Part shown: in pieces, positions 6,605 through 12,956 of the stretch | Position numbering within the stretch: position 1 is the first letter of the stretch | Layout: every line of letters begins with the position of its first letter | Source of the DNA: Candidatus Falkowiibacteriota bacterium | GTDB lineage: Bacteria; Patescibacteriota; Patescibacteriia; Patescibacteriales; UBA12465 | Assembly: GCA_903857815.1 (NCBI GenBank) | Contig: CAIOGK010000058.1 | Coordinates: 1-12,956 of the forward strand | Direction: 5' to 3' | DNA length: 12,956 nt | Made by a program: the position numbers and the translations under genes | Notes under the pieces: generated by a model | What the model saw: the letters and a program-made list of their open reading frames with translations, nothing else | What the model was told of the DNA's origin: nothing | Databases searched by the model: none

Positions 6605-7015
6605 TTATTTTCCTCTATCCATCGCTTCATTTGCTAATTTATCAGCCGCAGCATTTTTTTCTCGAGGAATATGAGTATAACTAATATTTTTAAAACTAAT
6701 GCTTAAATTATGAATTTCTAAAAATAACGGGGCTAACTCTTTATTTTTTACTTTATACTCCCGCTTCAATTGCTTAACTACTAATTCACTATCTAAATAA
6801 CAATCTAATTCCTTCGCTCCCATTTGAATAGCTTTTTTTAAGGCCGCAATTAAAGCTTTATACTCCGCTTGATTATTAGTAGCAATCCCTAAATATTCAG
6901 ATACTTCCGCAACCAAATTATGGGATGCATCGTATAAAACAGCGCCGATACCGGCTGGGCCAGGGTTCCCTCGCGCTCCACCATCGGTAAAAATAATTAA
7001 TTTTTCAATACCCAT
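6605..7015 (-). CDS. rnhA: Ribonuclease HI (RVT_3-like type)
   Basis: The 136-residue protein is a compact RNase H fold. The four acidic catalytic residues are visible: Asp11 in FTDGGARGNPGP, Glu51 in NNQAEY, Asp75 in LDSELVV and Asp125 in NAAADKLAN. It cleaves the RNA strand of RNA-DNA hybrids (R-loops, Okazaki primers). The DGGARGNPGPAGIG opening and the C-terminal IPREKN segment are closer to the RVT_3/archaeal-type branch than to E. coli RnhA, and it lacks an N-terminal hybrid-binding domain. It is the last gene of the minus-strand operon, 21 bases after recJ, and ends just before the shared terminator. No Shine-Dalgarno site precedes its ATG. Confidence 0.92.
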   Translation of the reverse strand: MGIEKLIIFTDGGARGNPGPAGIGAVLYDASHNLVAEVSEYLGIATNNQAEYKALIAALKKAIQMGAKELDCYLDSELVVKQLKREYKVKNKELAPLFLEIHNLSISFKNISYTHIPREKNAAADKLANEAMDRGK

Positions 7016-7036
7016 ATTTTATTAATAAATTATTTT

Positions 7037-8827
7037 TTATTTATCAGCTAAACGTAAATCGATGATTTTTAACTGTGCATCACGTCGACCATTAAATTCA
7101 TTTACTTCTAAATAATAAGCAATATCAACTCGGTCGCCAATCTTAAAATGTTTATACTGTTCCGCTGCTCCAAAAGCTAAAGCCCAGAAACCGGATAATC
7201 TAAATTTAATATGTTGATTATCAAAACCCATTAAACTAATATCTTCAATCAATAAATTGTAACTAGCTAATTTTGGCTGTTGGTTATTTTGTCCGAATGG
7301 TTCTAATTTATTTATTTCATCAGCTAAATTTAAACTAATATCGGAATTTTCTAAAACTGATTCTATTTCTAATTTTGGAGATAAATTTTTACCGGCCAAT
7401 TCTTTATCAGCTAAAGCGCTAATCTTATTTTTAAAAATATTAAGCTTATCTTCAGAATTTATCGAAAAACCACAAGCCATAGGATGCCCGCCATATTTAT
7501 CCAACTCATCAGCGCACGTTTCAATCGCCTTAACTAAATTTAATTCGGGAATAGAGCGCCCCGAACCTTTAAATGATACTTTTTTAGGAACTAACTTTTT
7601 CTTTTCAATATCAAATTCTGCTTCCTCTATTAGTCTAGTAATAATTAATGTCGGGCGATAATATTTTTCCGCAATTCTACCAGCAACTAAACCGATAACC
7701 CCCTCATTCCAAATTTCATCTTCTCCAGCTATTCCTAAAATGATATTAGGAATATTTTCTGAATCAATTTGTTTTTCAACCTGTTCAGTAATTTCTTTAG
7801 TAATCTGCTGACGGCTTAAATTACGCTGATTTAATTCTTCAGCTAATGTTTCCGCCTCTTCTTCAGTATTAGCGGTTAAAAGACCGAAGGCGGTATTAGC
7901 ATGACTTAAACGACTAGCGGCATTAAGCCTCGGACCGATTTGCCAGCCGACATTCCAAGCTTCAATTTTTTTGCCTCCACTTATTTTAGCCGACTTAAGA
8001 AGTGCCTTAAGGCCCAAACGCTTACTTTGATTTAATATTTCTAAACCCCTTTTTACTAAAAGACGATTTTCACTAAGTAAACTAACCATATCGGCAATTG
8101 TCCCAACCGCTACTAAATCTAAACTCTTTTCAATTATTAATTTCTTTTGGCTATCTTCTAATTTAGATTTTATAAGTAATGCACTAATTAATTTAAAAGC
8201 AACGCCAACGCCCGCTAAAAATGGGCAAGGATAATTATTTCTTTTATCGGCTGGATTAATAATTAAACAATCTGGCAAATCTTTTTCATCTTCAGGTAAA
8301 ACATGATGATCAGTAATAATAATATCTAAACCTTTAGACTTCGCATACGCGACTTCTTCTTTATTGCGAATCCCATTATCAACAGTAATAATTAATTTAA
8401 AACCGCCATCTAAAATTTGATTAATGGCCATTTTATTTAAACCATAACCTTCACTAACTCTATCTGGTAAATAAACTTCAACTTGAGCATGAAGTATTTT
8501 CAAAGTTTCTAATAATATTGTAGACGAGGTTACGCCATCGGCATCATAATCTCCATAAACAACTATTCCGTTACCTTTTTTAATATGATCAATAATTAAA
8601 TCAACCGCCGCCGCCATATCTTTAAAAATAAACGGATCATAGAAATCAAGCCCAGAACCAAAAGAGACGGCTAAACCATTATCAAGTTTACCGCTTAAAA
8701 AACTGATTACTGCCGCCTTTTCTTTTAATCCCCGGTTAAACAGTAATTGCAAAAAAATTTTACTTATACCTTCATGTTGAGCAATAAACTCCGGTTCAAT
8801 TTTAGGTAGAACGCGCCACTCTTTCAT
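7037..8827 (-). CDS. recJ: Single-stranded-DNA-specific exonuclease RecJ
   Basis: At 596 residues it matches full-length bacterial RecJ (about 570-600). The DHH phosphoesterase motifs appear in order: GDYDADG (92-98), VDNG (149-152), DHH (173-175) and VGTIADMV (241-248), followed by GPRLNAASR (298-306). The DHHA1 domain has GRSIPELN (about 423-430) and GGHPMACGF (446-454). A C-terminal OB-type segment ends with GRRDAQLKIIDLRL. All metal-binding aspartates and histidines of the core motifs are present. RecJ degrades single-stranded DNA 5' to 3' in recombination and repair. It lies 22 bases downstream of the 31-residue membrane peptide gene and upstream of rnhA. The start ATG at 8827 has no Shine-Dalgarno site; the sequence WRVLPKI right after it is the usual N-terminal RecJ start. 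Confidence 0.96.
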   Translation of the reverse strand: MKEWRVLPKIEPEFIAQHEGISKIFLQLLFNRGLKEKAAVISFLSGKLDNGLAVSFGSGLDFYDPFIFKDMAAAVDLIIDHIKKGNGIVVYGDYDADGVTSSTILLETLKILHAQVEVYLPDRVSEGYGLNKMAINQILDGGFKLIITVDNGIRNKEEVAYAKSKGLDIIITDHHVLPEDEKDLPDCLIINPADKRNNYPCPFLAGVGVAFKLISALLIKSKLEDSQKKLIIEKSLDLVAVGTIADMVSLLSENRLLVKRGLEILNQSKRLGLKALLKSAKISGGKKIEAWNVGWQIGPRLNAASRLSHANTAFGLLTANTEEEAETLAEELNQRNLSRQQITKEITEQVEKQIDSENIPNIILGIAGEDEIWNEGVIGLVAGRIAEKYYRPTLIITRLIEEAEFDIEKKKLVPKKVSFKGSGRSIPELNLVKAIETCADELDKYGGHPMACGFSINSEDKLNIFKNKISALADKELAGKNLSPKLEIESVLENSDISLNLADEINKLEPFGQNNQQPKLASYNLLIEDISLMGFDNQHIKFRLSGFWALAFGAAEQYKHFKIGDRVDIAYYLEVNEFNGRRDAQLKIIDLRLADK

Positions 8828-8849
8828 AGTTTAATTAAAATCAATTAAA

Positions 8850-8945
8850 TTAGAAGCCCATCATGAGCGGAAATACAATCATAGAAATTGTAACTAAGAT
8901 AGAAACAAACAACCAAACTGCACGAACAATTTTCTTTTTTTTCAT
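8850..8945 (-). CDS. Small single-pass membrane protein of 31 residues
   Basis: A short reading frame starts at ATG 8945, one base after the lepA stop, and ends in TAA at 8850-8852. The product begins MKKKKIVRAVW, with four lysines and one arginine, continues as one hydrophobic helix (about residues 9-28) and ends PLMMGF. The positive N-terminus predicts an N-in, C-out topology. It fills most of the 119-base gap between lepA and recJ, which would otherwise be the widest gap in this operon; every other gap is 4 to 21 bases. The one-base spacing from lepA suggests coupled translation. I do not recognise the family; small one-helix proteins in such spots are often missed in annotation. Without homologs, chance cannot be excluded. 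Confidence 0.6.
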   Translation of the reverse strand: MKKKKIVRAVWLFVSILVTISMIVFPLMMGF

Positions 8946-8946
8946 A

Positions 8947-10767
8947 TTATCTTTTTAATATTTTTACAAATGTCTCTGGAGGGATTTCAACGCTTCCCTT
9001 GCCAGCCGCCATCATTTTCTTTTTACCCTTTTTTTGTTTTTCTAAAAGTTTACGTTTACGAGAAACATCACCTCCATAAAGTTTAGCGGTAACGTCTTTT
9101 CTCATGGCTGATAATTTTTCTGCGGCAATTATTTTCGCCCCAATAGCCGCTTGGATTTTAACAGCGAACATCTGTCTCGATAAACTATCTTTTAAAATAT
9201 CGACTATTTCTCGACCTTCACGATTAGCATCATCTCGATAAACTATAGTTGCTAAGGCTTCAATAATATCTTCAGCAACTAAAATATCCATTTTAACGAC
9301 ATCAGCCGGACGATAATCTAAATATTCATAATTAATAGAAGCGTAACCAGCGGAGACACTTTTTATCTTATCATAAAAATCAGTTAAAATCGCTGATAAA
9401 GGGATATCGTAGTGAAGAATAACTCGGCTATCCTCACCTTCTGCAGAAATATATTCTGTATTTTTATAAATTCCTCGTTTATCTTGAGCTAATTTAATAA
9501 TATTGCCCATATAAAATTTAGGACTCACAATATCCAAAGCAACCCATGGCTCCTCAATAGTCTCAATGTTATTTTGTTCTGGCAATCTTTGAGGAGTTCT
9601 AATAATCATTTCCTCGCCATTGGTTTGTAGTACTTTATAGGCAACGCTGGGAATAGTAACAATTAAATCAAGGTTGTATTCGCGACGTAATCTTTCTTGA
9701 AATACTTCTAAATGAAGTAGCCCTAAAAATCCACAACGAAATCCAAAACCCAACGCATCAGATCTTTCGGGCTCATATGATAAAGCGGCGTCATTTAATT
9801 TTAATTTTTCCATCGCCTCTCTTAACTCCTTAAAATCACTTCCTTCACGTGGGAAAATGCCAGCAAACACCATTGGCTTAACCTCTTTATAGCCAGGTAA
9901 AGTTTCTAAACTATCAAAACCAATATTTGTTCCGGAAATCAAAGTATCACCAACACGACAATCGGCTACTTGTTTAAATCCAGTTACCACATAACCAATT
10001 TGGCCTGGTCTTAATTCTCCCGTAGAAACATAACCGGGACGAAAAATTCCACAATCTAATACTTCACTATCAGCACGAACTGAAGCGAGTTTTATTTTAT
10101 CGCCTTTTTTAATTACACCATTAAAAACTCTAATATAAGCAACGACCCCCCTATAAGTATCATATTTGGAATCAAATATTAAAGCACGTGAATAATTTAC
10201 TGTTCCAGAAATAACCGGCTCTTTAGGCGGTTCACTACGGCTAATAATTTCGTCTAATATCGCCGCAACTCCTTCTCCAGTTTTGCCAGAAGTACAAAAA
10301 ATTTCCTCTTCTTTACAGCCGAGTAGTTTAATAATTTCTCTTTTTGTTTTAGGAACATCAGCGGCTGGTAAATCAATTTTATTTACAACTGGAATAATTG
10401 TTAAGTTTTGCTCTAAAGCTAAATACAAATTCGCTAACGTCTGAGCTTGAATTCCTTGAGTACAATCAACTAAAAGTAGCGCTGTTTCAACCGCCGCTAA
10501 AGACCGGGAAACTTCATAAGAAAAATCGACGTGACCCGGAGTATCAATTAAATTTAAATTATAACCCTTATACTCCATGCTTACCGGCGTGAGCTTAATG
10601 GTAATTCCTCTTTCTCTTTCAATATCCATCCCATCTAAAAGCTGCGCTTTCATATTTCTTTTTTCAACTGTTCCGGTAATTTCAAGCATGCGATCAGCCA
10701 AAGTTGACTTACCGTGATCGATATGAGCAATAATAGAAAAATTTCTAATTTTATTTATATCTGACAT
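8947..10767 (-). CDS. lepA: Translation elongation factor 4 (LepA), ribosome back-translocating GTPase
   Basis: From ATG 10767 the protein has 606 residues, close to the 599 of E. coli LepA. The GTPase motifs are AHIDHGKST (14-22), RERGITIK (51-58), DTPGH (75-79) and NKID (129-132), with the fifth motif reading TSGKTGEG (159-166) where most relatives have SAK. Beyond the EF-G-like domains, the LepA-specific C-terminal domain is intact and ends GKGSVEIPPETFVKILKR. EF4 acts on stalled or pre-/post-translocation ribosomes and aids initiation or assembly under stress. The same frame is open to another ATG at 10803, but those 12 codons lie inside murJ and do not resemble LepA; the Shine-Dalgarno GAGGAG at 10777-10782 is placed for 10767. 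The gap to murJ is four bases. Confidence 0.97.
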   Translation of the reverse strand: MSDINKIRNFSIIAHIDHGKSTLADRMLEITGTVEKRNMKAQLLDGMDIERERGITIKLTPVSMEYKGYNLNLIDTPGHVDFSYEVSRSLAAVETALLLVDCTQGIQAQTLANLYLALEQNLTIIPVVNKIDLPAADVPKTKREIIKLLGCKEEEIFCTSGKTGEGVAAILDEIISRSEPPKEPVISGTVNYSRALIFDSKYDTYRGVVAYIRVFNGVIKKGDKIKLASVRADSEVLDCGIFRPGYVSTGELRPGQIGYVVTGFKQVADCRVGDTLISGTNIGFDSLETLPGYKEVKPMVFAGIFPREGSDFKELREAMEKLKLNDAALSYEPERSDALGFGFRCGFLGLLHLEVFQERLRREYNLDLIVTIPSVAYKVLQTNGEEMIIRTPQRLPEQNNIETIEEPWVALDIVSPKFYMGNIIKLAQDKRGIYKNTEYISAEGEDSRVILHYDIPLSAILTDFYDKIKSVSAGYASINYEYLDYRPADVVKMDILVAEDIIEALATIVYRDDANREGREIVDILKDSLSRQMFAVKIQAAIGAKIIAAEKLSAMRKDVTAKLYGGDVSRKRKLLEKQKKGKKKMMAAGKGSVEIPPETFVKILKR

Positions 10768-10771
10768 ATTT

Positions 10772-12406
10772 TTATACTCCTCTAGCTTCTCCCTGATCCT
10801 CAACCTTAACCTTTCTAAAAGGCCAACGATGTTTTAAAGAAGATACTAATCCAAAAAGTTCTTCACTCTTAAATAAATAACAGAACAAAGCGTAAACTAA
10901 CAACCCCACAATAAATGAAGCTGATAATTGAACAAAAACTCCACTAAACTTAGTCATATCAATAAACGGCCAAACAACAACTTTCATAATCTGAGCCGCT
11001 AAACCAGCGCCGATTGAAGCAACAACAAATTTGGCGGTTGAAAGTAAAATATTGCCTAAATCTAAGGCTCCCACTTTAACATAAAGCCAAGCCCAAAGCA
11101 AGATTAAATTTAAAATATTAGCGATAGAAAAAGCAAGCGCTAAACCGGCAACACCCATGCTTTTTCCTAAATAAAAGGACAAAATAATATTAATGGCAAT
11201 CGAAATCAGGCCTAAATAAAATGGTGTTTTAGAGTCGTGACGAGCATAAAAAACTCTAACTACTAAAGGAATAGTTGCTTGAGCGAATAAACTAATAGCA
11301 AAAAATCCTAACGCGTCCATAGTCATAAAAGTCGCTCGCCAATCAAAATTTCCCGTTCCTAAAACAACTCGAATGATTTGCGCACGCAGAGCAATAATTA
11401 AAATGGTAGCCGGAATTACAAAAAATAATATTTGCCTAACAGTGCTAGAAAAATGCTCAGTTAATTTTTCTTTATTATGAGCATTTTCTGATAGTGCTGG
11501 AAAAGCAGCAATCGCAAAAGAAATTCCAAAGATTCCTACTGGAAAAGATTGTAAATTATTAGCAAAATTGAAAGCCGTTAACGAACCGCTCGGTAAGCTA
11601 GAAGCAATAATAGTTGTTACTACTAAATTAACCTGAGAAATTGCTAAACTCATAGTTCGAGGGATCATCATTTTTCCGATTTTTCTGGTATTTTTATCTC
11701 CCCAAGAAAGCTTAAATAAATATCTAAAACCTAAATTATAAGCCGCAGGCATTTGTACAACAAAATGTAGAAATGCTCCCAAAACAACACCCCAGGCTAA
11801 GCCAGCTAGCCCCCAAATATCAACAAAATATAGCGCCCCAATAATAATACCTAAATTATAAAAAATAGGAGCGAAAGAATAAATTAAAAATCGTTTAAAC
11901 GACTGCAGAATCCCGCCAAAAATTCCCGATAACCCTAAAAATACTGGAGACAAAAACATAATTCTAGTTAAAGAAGCTACTTTTACCTGTTCTTCTGGAC
12001 TAAACCCTGGCGTAATTAACTTGGTTAAAAATGGTGCAAATATAATACCAATAACGGATAAAGCGGCTAATCCTAAAATTAAAAAATTTAAAATGTTACT
12101 AGCTAAAAACCAAGCTTCTTTATTATGAGAGCCCTCATCACCGTCATTTTTCCAATGCTTAATGAGAGAAGTAAAAACAGGGATAAAACCCGCAGATAAA
12201 GCGCCCAAAACTACTAAATTAAAAATCAAATCTGGTATTCTAAAAGCGGCATAATATATATCTAAAGTAGTCCCGGCTCCAAAATTGCCAGCCAAAATAC
12301 GATCGCGGATAATCCCCAAAAACCTTGAGATTAGCGAAGAAAGCGCTACTAAGGCAGCAGCGACAGTAATGCTATTAATTTGACGACTAAAAATACTTTT
12401 AAACAT
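10772..12406 (-). CDS. murJ: MurJ/MviN-family lipid II flippase, CPR-like
   Basis: The 544-residue protein is strongly hydrophobic throughout, with about 14 membrane segments as in the MOP-superfamily flippase MurJ, which moves lipid II across the membrane for peptidoglycan synthesis. The opening SRFLGIIRD (residues 27-35) keeps the two arginines equivalent to E. coli Arg18 and Arg24. The FRIPDL motif (55-60) and the SQVN segment (257-260) are typical. Other charged residues of the E. coli central cavity appear replaced: around Arg52/Glu57 this protein reads FNLVVLG, and at Arg270/Glu273 it reads NNLQS. The C-terminus is a short basic tail. It starts four bases after the upstream TPR gene and ends four bases before lepA, so it is internal to the operon. 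The family is clear; substrate and mechanism could differ from E. coli. Confidence 0.93.
   Translation of the reverse strand: MFKSIFSRQINSITVAAALVALSSLISRFLGIIRDRILAGNFGAGTTLDIYYAAFRIPDLIFNLVVLGALSAGFIPVFTSLIKHWKNDGDEGSHNKEAWFLASNILNFLILGLAALSVIGIIFAPFLTKLITPGFSPEEQVKVASLTRIMFLSPVFLGLSGIFGGILQSFKRFLIYSFAPIFYNLGIIIGALYFVDIWGLAGLAWGVVLGAFLHFVVQMPAAYNLGFRYLFKLSWGDKNTRKIGKMMIPRTMSLAISQVNLVVTTIIASSLPSGSLTAFNFANNLQSFPVGIFGISFAIAAFPALSENAHNKEKLTEHFSSTVRQILFFVIPATILIIALRAQIIRVVLGTGNFDWRATFMTMDALGFFAISLFAQATIPLVVRVFYARHDSKTPFYLGLISIAINIILSFYLGKSMGVAGLALAFSIANILNLILLWAWLYVKVGALDLGNILLSTAKFVVASIGAGLAAQIMKVVVWPFIDMTKFSGVFVQLSASFIVGLLVYALFCYLFKSEELFGLVSSLKHRWPFRKVKVEDQGEARGV
10777..10782 (-). promoter_or_regulatory. 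Shine-Dalgarno site of lepA
   Basis: On the minus strand GAGGAG lies nine bases before the lepA ATG at 10767, inside the last codons of murJ. It is the only strong Shine-Dalgarno motif I found in the window, and it settles the lepA start in favour of 10767 over 10803. Confidence 0.75.
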
Positions 12407-12410
12407 ACCC

Positions 12411-12956
12411 TTATCTTAACCGGTTTTTTAAAATAAGCAAACCCTCTAAATTAGCTAAAGCCTTATCATAACCTGGGTTAATTTCTAACTCTTTTTTAAA
12501 CTCGAGCTCAGCTTCCTCTAGGTTGCCTCGCTCCATATATATTAAGCCAATATTATTATGGGCCATCGGCTCATAAGCATTATCCTCTAAAGCCAACTGA
12601 TATTGTGTAATGGCTTCATCAGTTCGACCATCAAAATATAACATTGCCCCTAAATTACGATGGGCCATCGGGGAGGAGGGAGAGCTAACAACGGCCGATT
12701 GCCAAAATGATAAACGATTTCTAAAATTTGGCAAATGATTAGCTGATAAGAAAAAAACAAATACTAAAATAACAATAAATGGAACATAGGAATAGGAAAT
12801 TGTTTTTTTATAATTAATTTCTTGTAAAAATTTTATTTGGGAAAGTATTATCAGTAAACCGACAAATGGTAAGTAGAGTCGGTGTTCTAAAAAATAATAG
12901 ATATTCGATGAATTAGGGTTAATTAATGATGGTATAAAAAATAACAAATACCATAA
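12411..12956 (-). CDS. TPR-containing multipass membrane protein, C-terminal part (glycosyltransferase-like), runs off the right edge
   Basis: The frame is open to the right edge (the first visible codons read LWY), so at least 181 C-terminal residues are seen and the start is outside the window. The visible part has a hydrophobic helix around a YFLEHRLYLP motif, a further membrane segment (YVPFIVILVFVFFLSANHLP), and then TPR units. Two full 34-residue TPRs, each starting PMAH, are followed by a partial one ending LKNRLR. The EHRLYLP motif plus C-terminal TPRs is common in large membrane proteins related to dolichyl-phosphate-mannose/TMTC-type glycosyltransferases; the catalytic N-terminal part is not visible, so enzyme activity is inference. 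It is the first visible gene of the minus-strand operon, and its stop is four bases before the murJ ATG. Confidence 0.75.
   Translation of the reverse strand, partial: LWYLLFFIPSLINPNSSNIYYFLEHRLYLPFVGLLIILSQIKFLQEINYKKTISYSYVPFIVILVFVFFLSANHLPNFRNRLSFWQSAVVSSPSSPMAHRNLGAMLYFDGRTDEAITQYQLALEDNAYEPMAHNNIGLIYMERGNLEEAELEFKKELEINPGYDKALANLEGLLILKNRLR

Noticed and set aside
8828..8849. AT-rich inverted repeat upstream of recJ
   Set aside because: Only A/T pairs, no T-run logic; expected by chance in this composition.
10398..10592. Plus-strand open frame inside lepA
   Set aside because: It is antisense to the conserved GTPase domain.
10768..10803. Longer LepA start at 10803
   Set aside because: These codons overlap the murJ end, and the GAGGAG site is correctly spaced for 10767.
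12558..12671. Direct repeat ATGGGCCATCGG at 12558-12569 and 12660-12671
   Set aside because: The copies are 102 bases (34 codons) apart and encode the PMAH start of successive TPR units, so this is protein periodicity, not a mobile or regulatory repeat.
1..12956. TGA recoding as in Gracilibacteria/Absconditabacteria
   Set aside because: All genes are full length under the standard code with glycine written as GGN and no in-frame TGA.
1..12956. tRNA, rRNA, CRISPR array, insertion sequence or phage
   Set aside because: Intergenic gaps are at most about 60 bases; I saw no cloverleaf, regular spacer array, transposase or terminal repeats.

Overview
The window looks like a low-GC Patescibacteria (Candidate Phyla Radiation, CPR) chromosome fragment. 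I infer this from the AT-rich, tightly packed genes (gaps of 1-22 bases within operons), the near absence of Shine-Dalgarno sites, the type IV secretion (T4SS)-pilin-like membrane hairpins fused to cysteine-rich domains, and the CPR-like MurJ and terminal TPR/glycosyltransferase-like protein. The code is standard: all 13 visible stops are TAA (11) or TAG (2), none is TGA, and no TGA is read through. I cannot name a finer taxon.

Layout. (1) Positions 1-296, minus strand: the N-terminal part of an exonuclease III/AP endonuclease running off the left edge. (2) Positions 297-356: a short divergent promoter region. (3) Positions 357-6551, plus strand: a seven-gene operon of a membrane-anchored DsbA-like protein, PorG, PorD, PorA, a secreted or membrane cysteine-rich T4SS-pilin-like protein, PorB, and a second, larger pilin-like protein that also carries a 3D domain and a C-terminal LAS/M15-like peptidase signature. 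It ends at a hairpin terminator that can serve both strands (6559-6592). (4) Positions 6605-12956, minus strand, converging on that terminator: a TPR-containing membrane protein (5' end off the right edge), MurJ, LepA/EF4, a 31-residue membrane peptide, RecJ and an RNase HI.

How they may work together. PorG, PorD, PorA and PorB make a complete four-subunit pyruvate:ferredoxin oxidoreductase (pyruvate to acetyl-CoA plus CO2 and reduced ferredoxin). Two envelope proteins with 18 and 28 cysteines are interleaved with it: one lies between porA and porB, the other directly after porB. The operon begins with a thiol oxidoreductase of the type that forms disulfides outside the membrane. The simplest reading is that DsbA folds the cysteine-rich ectodomains. 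The second pilin-like protein joins a VirB2/TrbC-type membrane hairpin to predicted peptidoglycan-cutting modules, a pairing of jobs that classical systems split between VirB2 and VirB1. Why this is co-transcribed with a pyruvate oxidoreductase is unexplained and is the most interesting question here. The minus-strand operon is housekeeping: cell-wall precursor export, translation and nucleic-acid processing.
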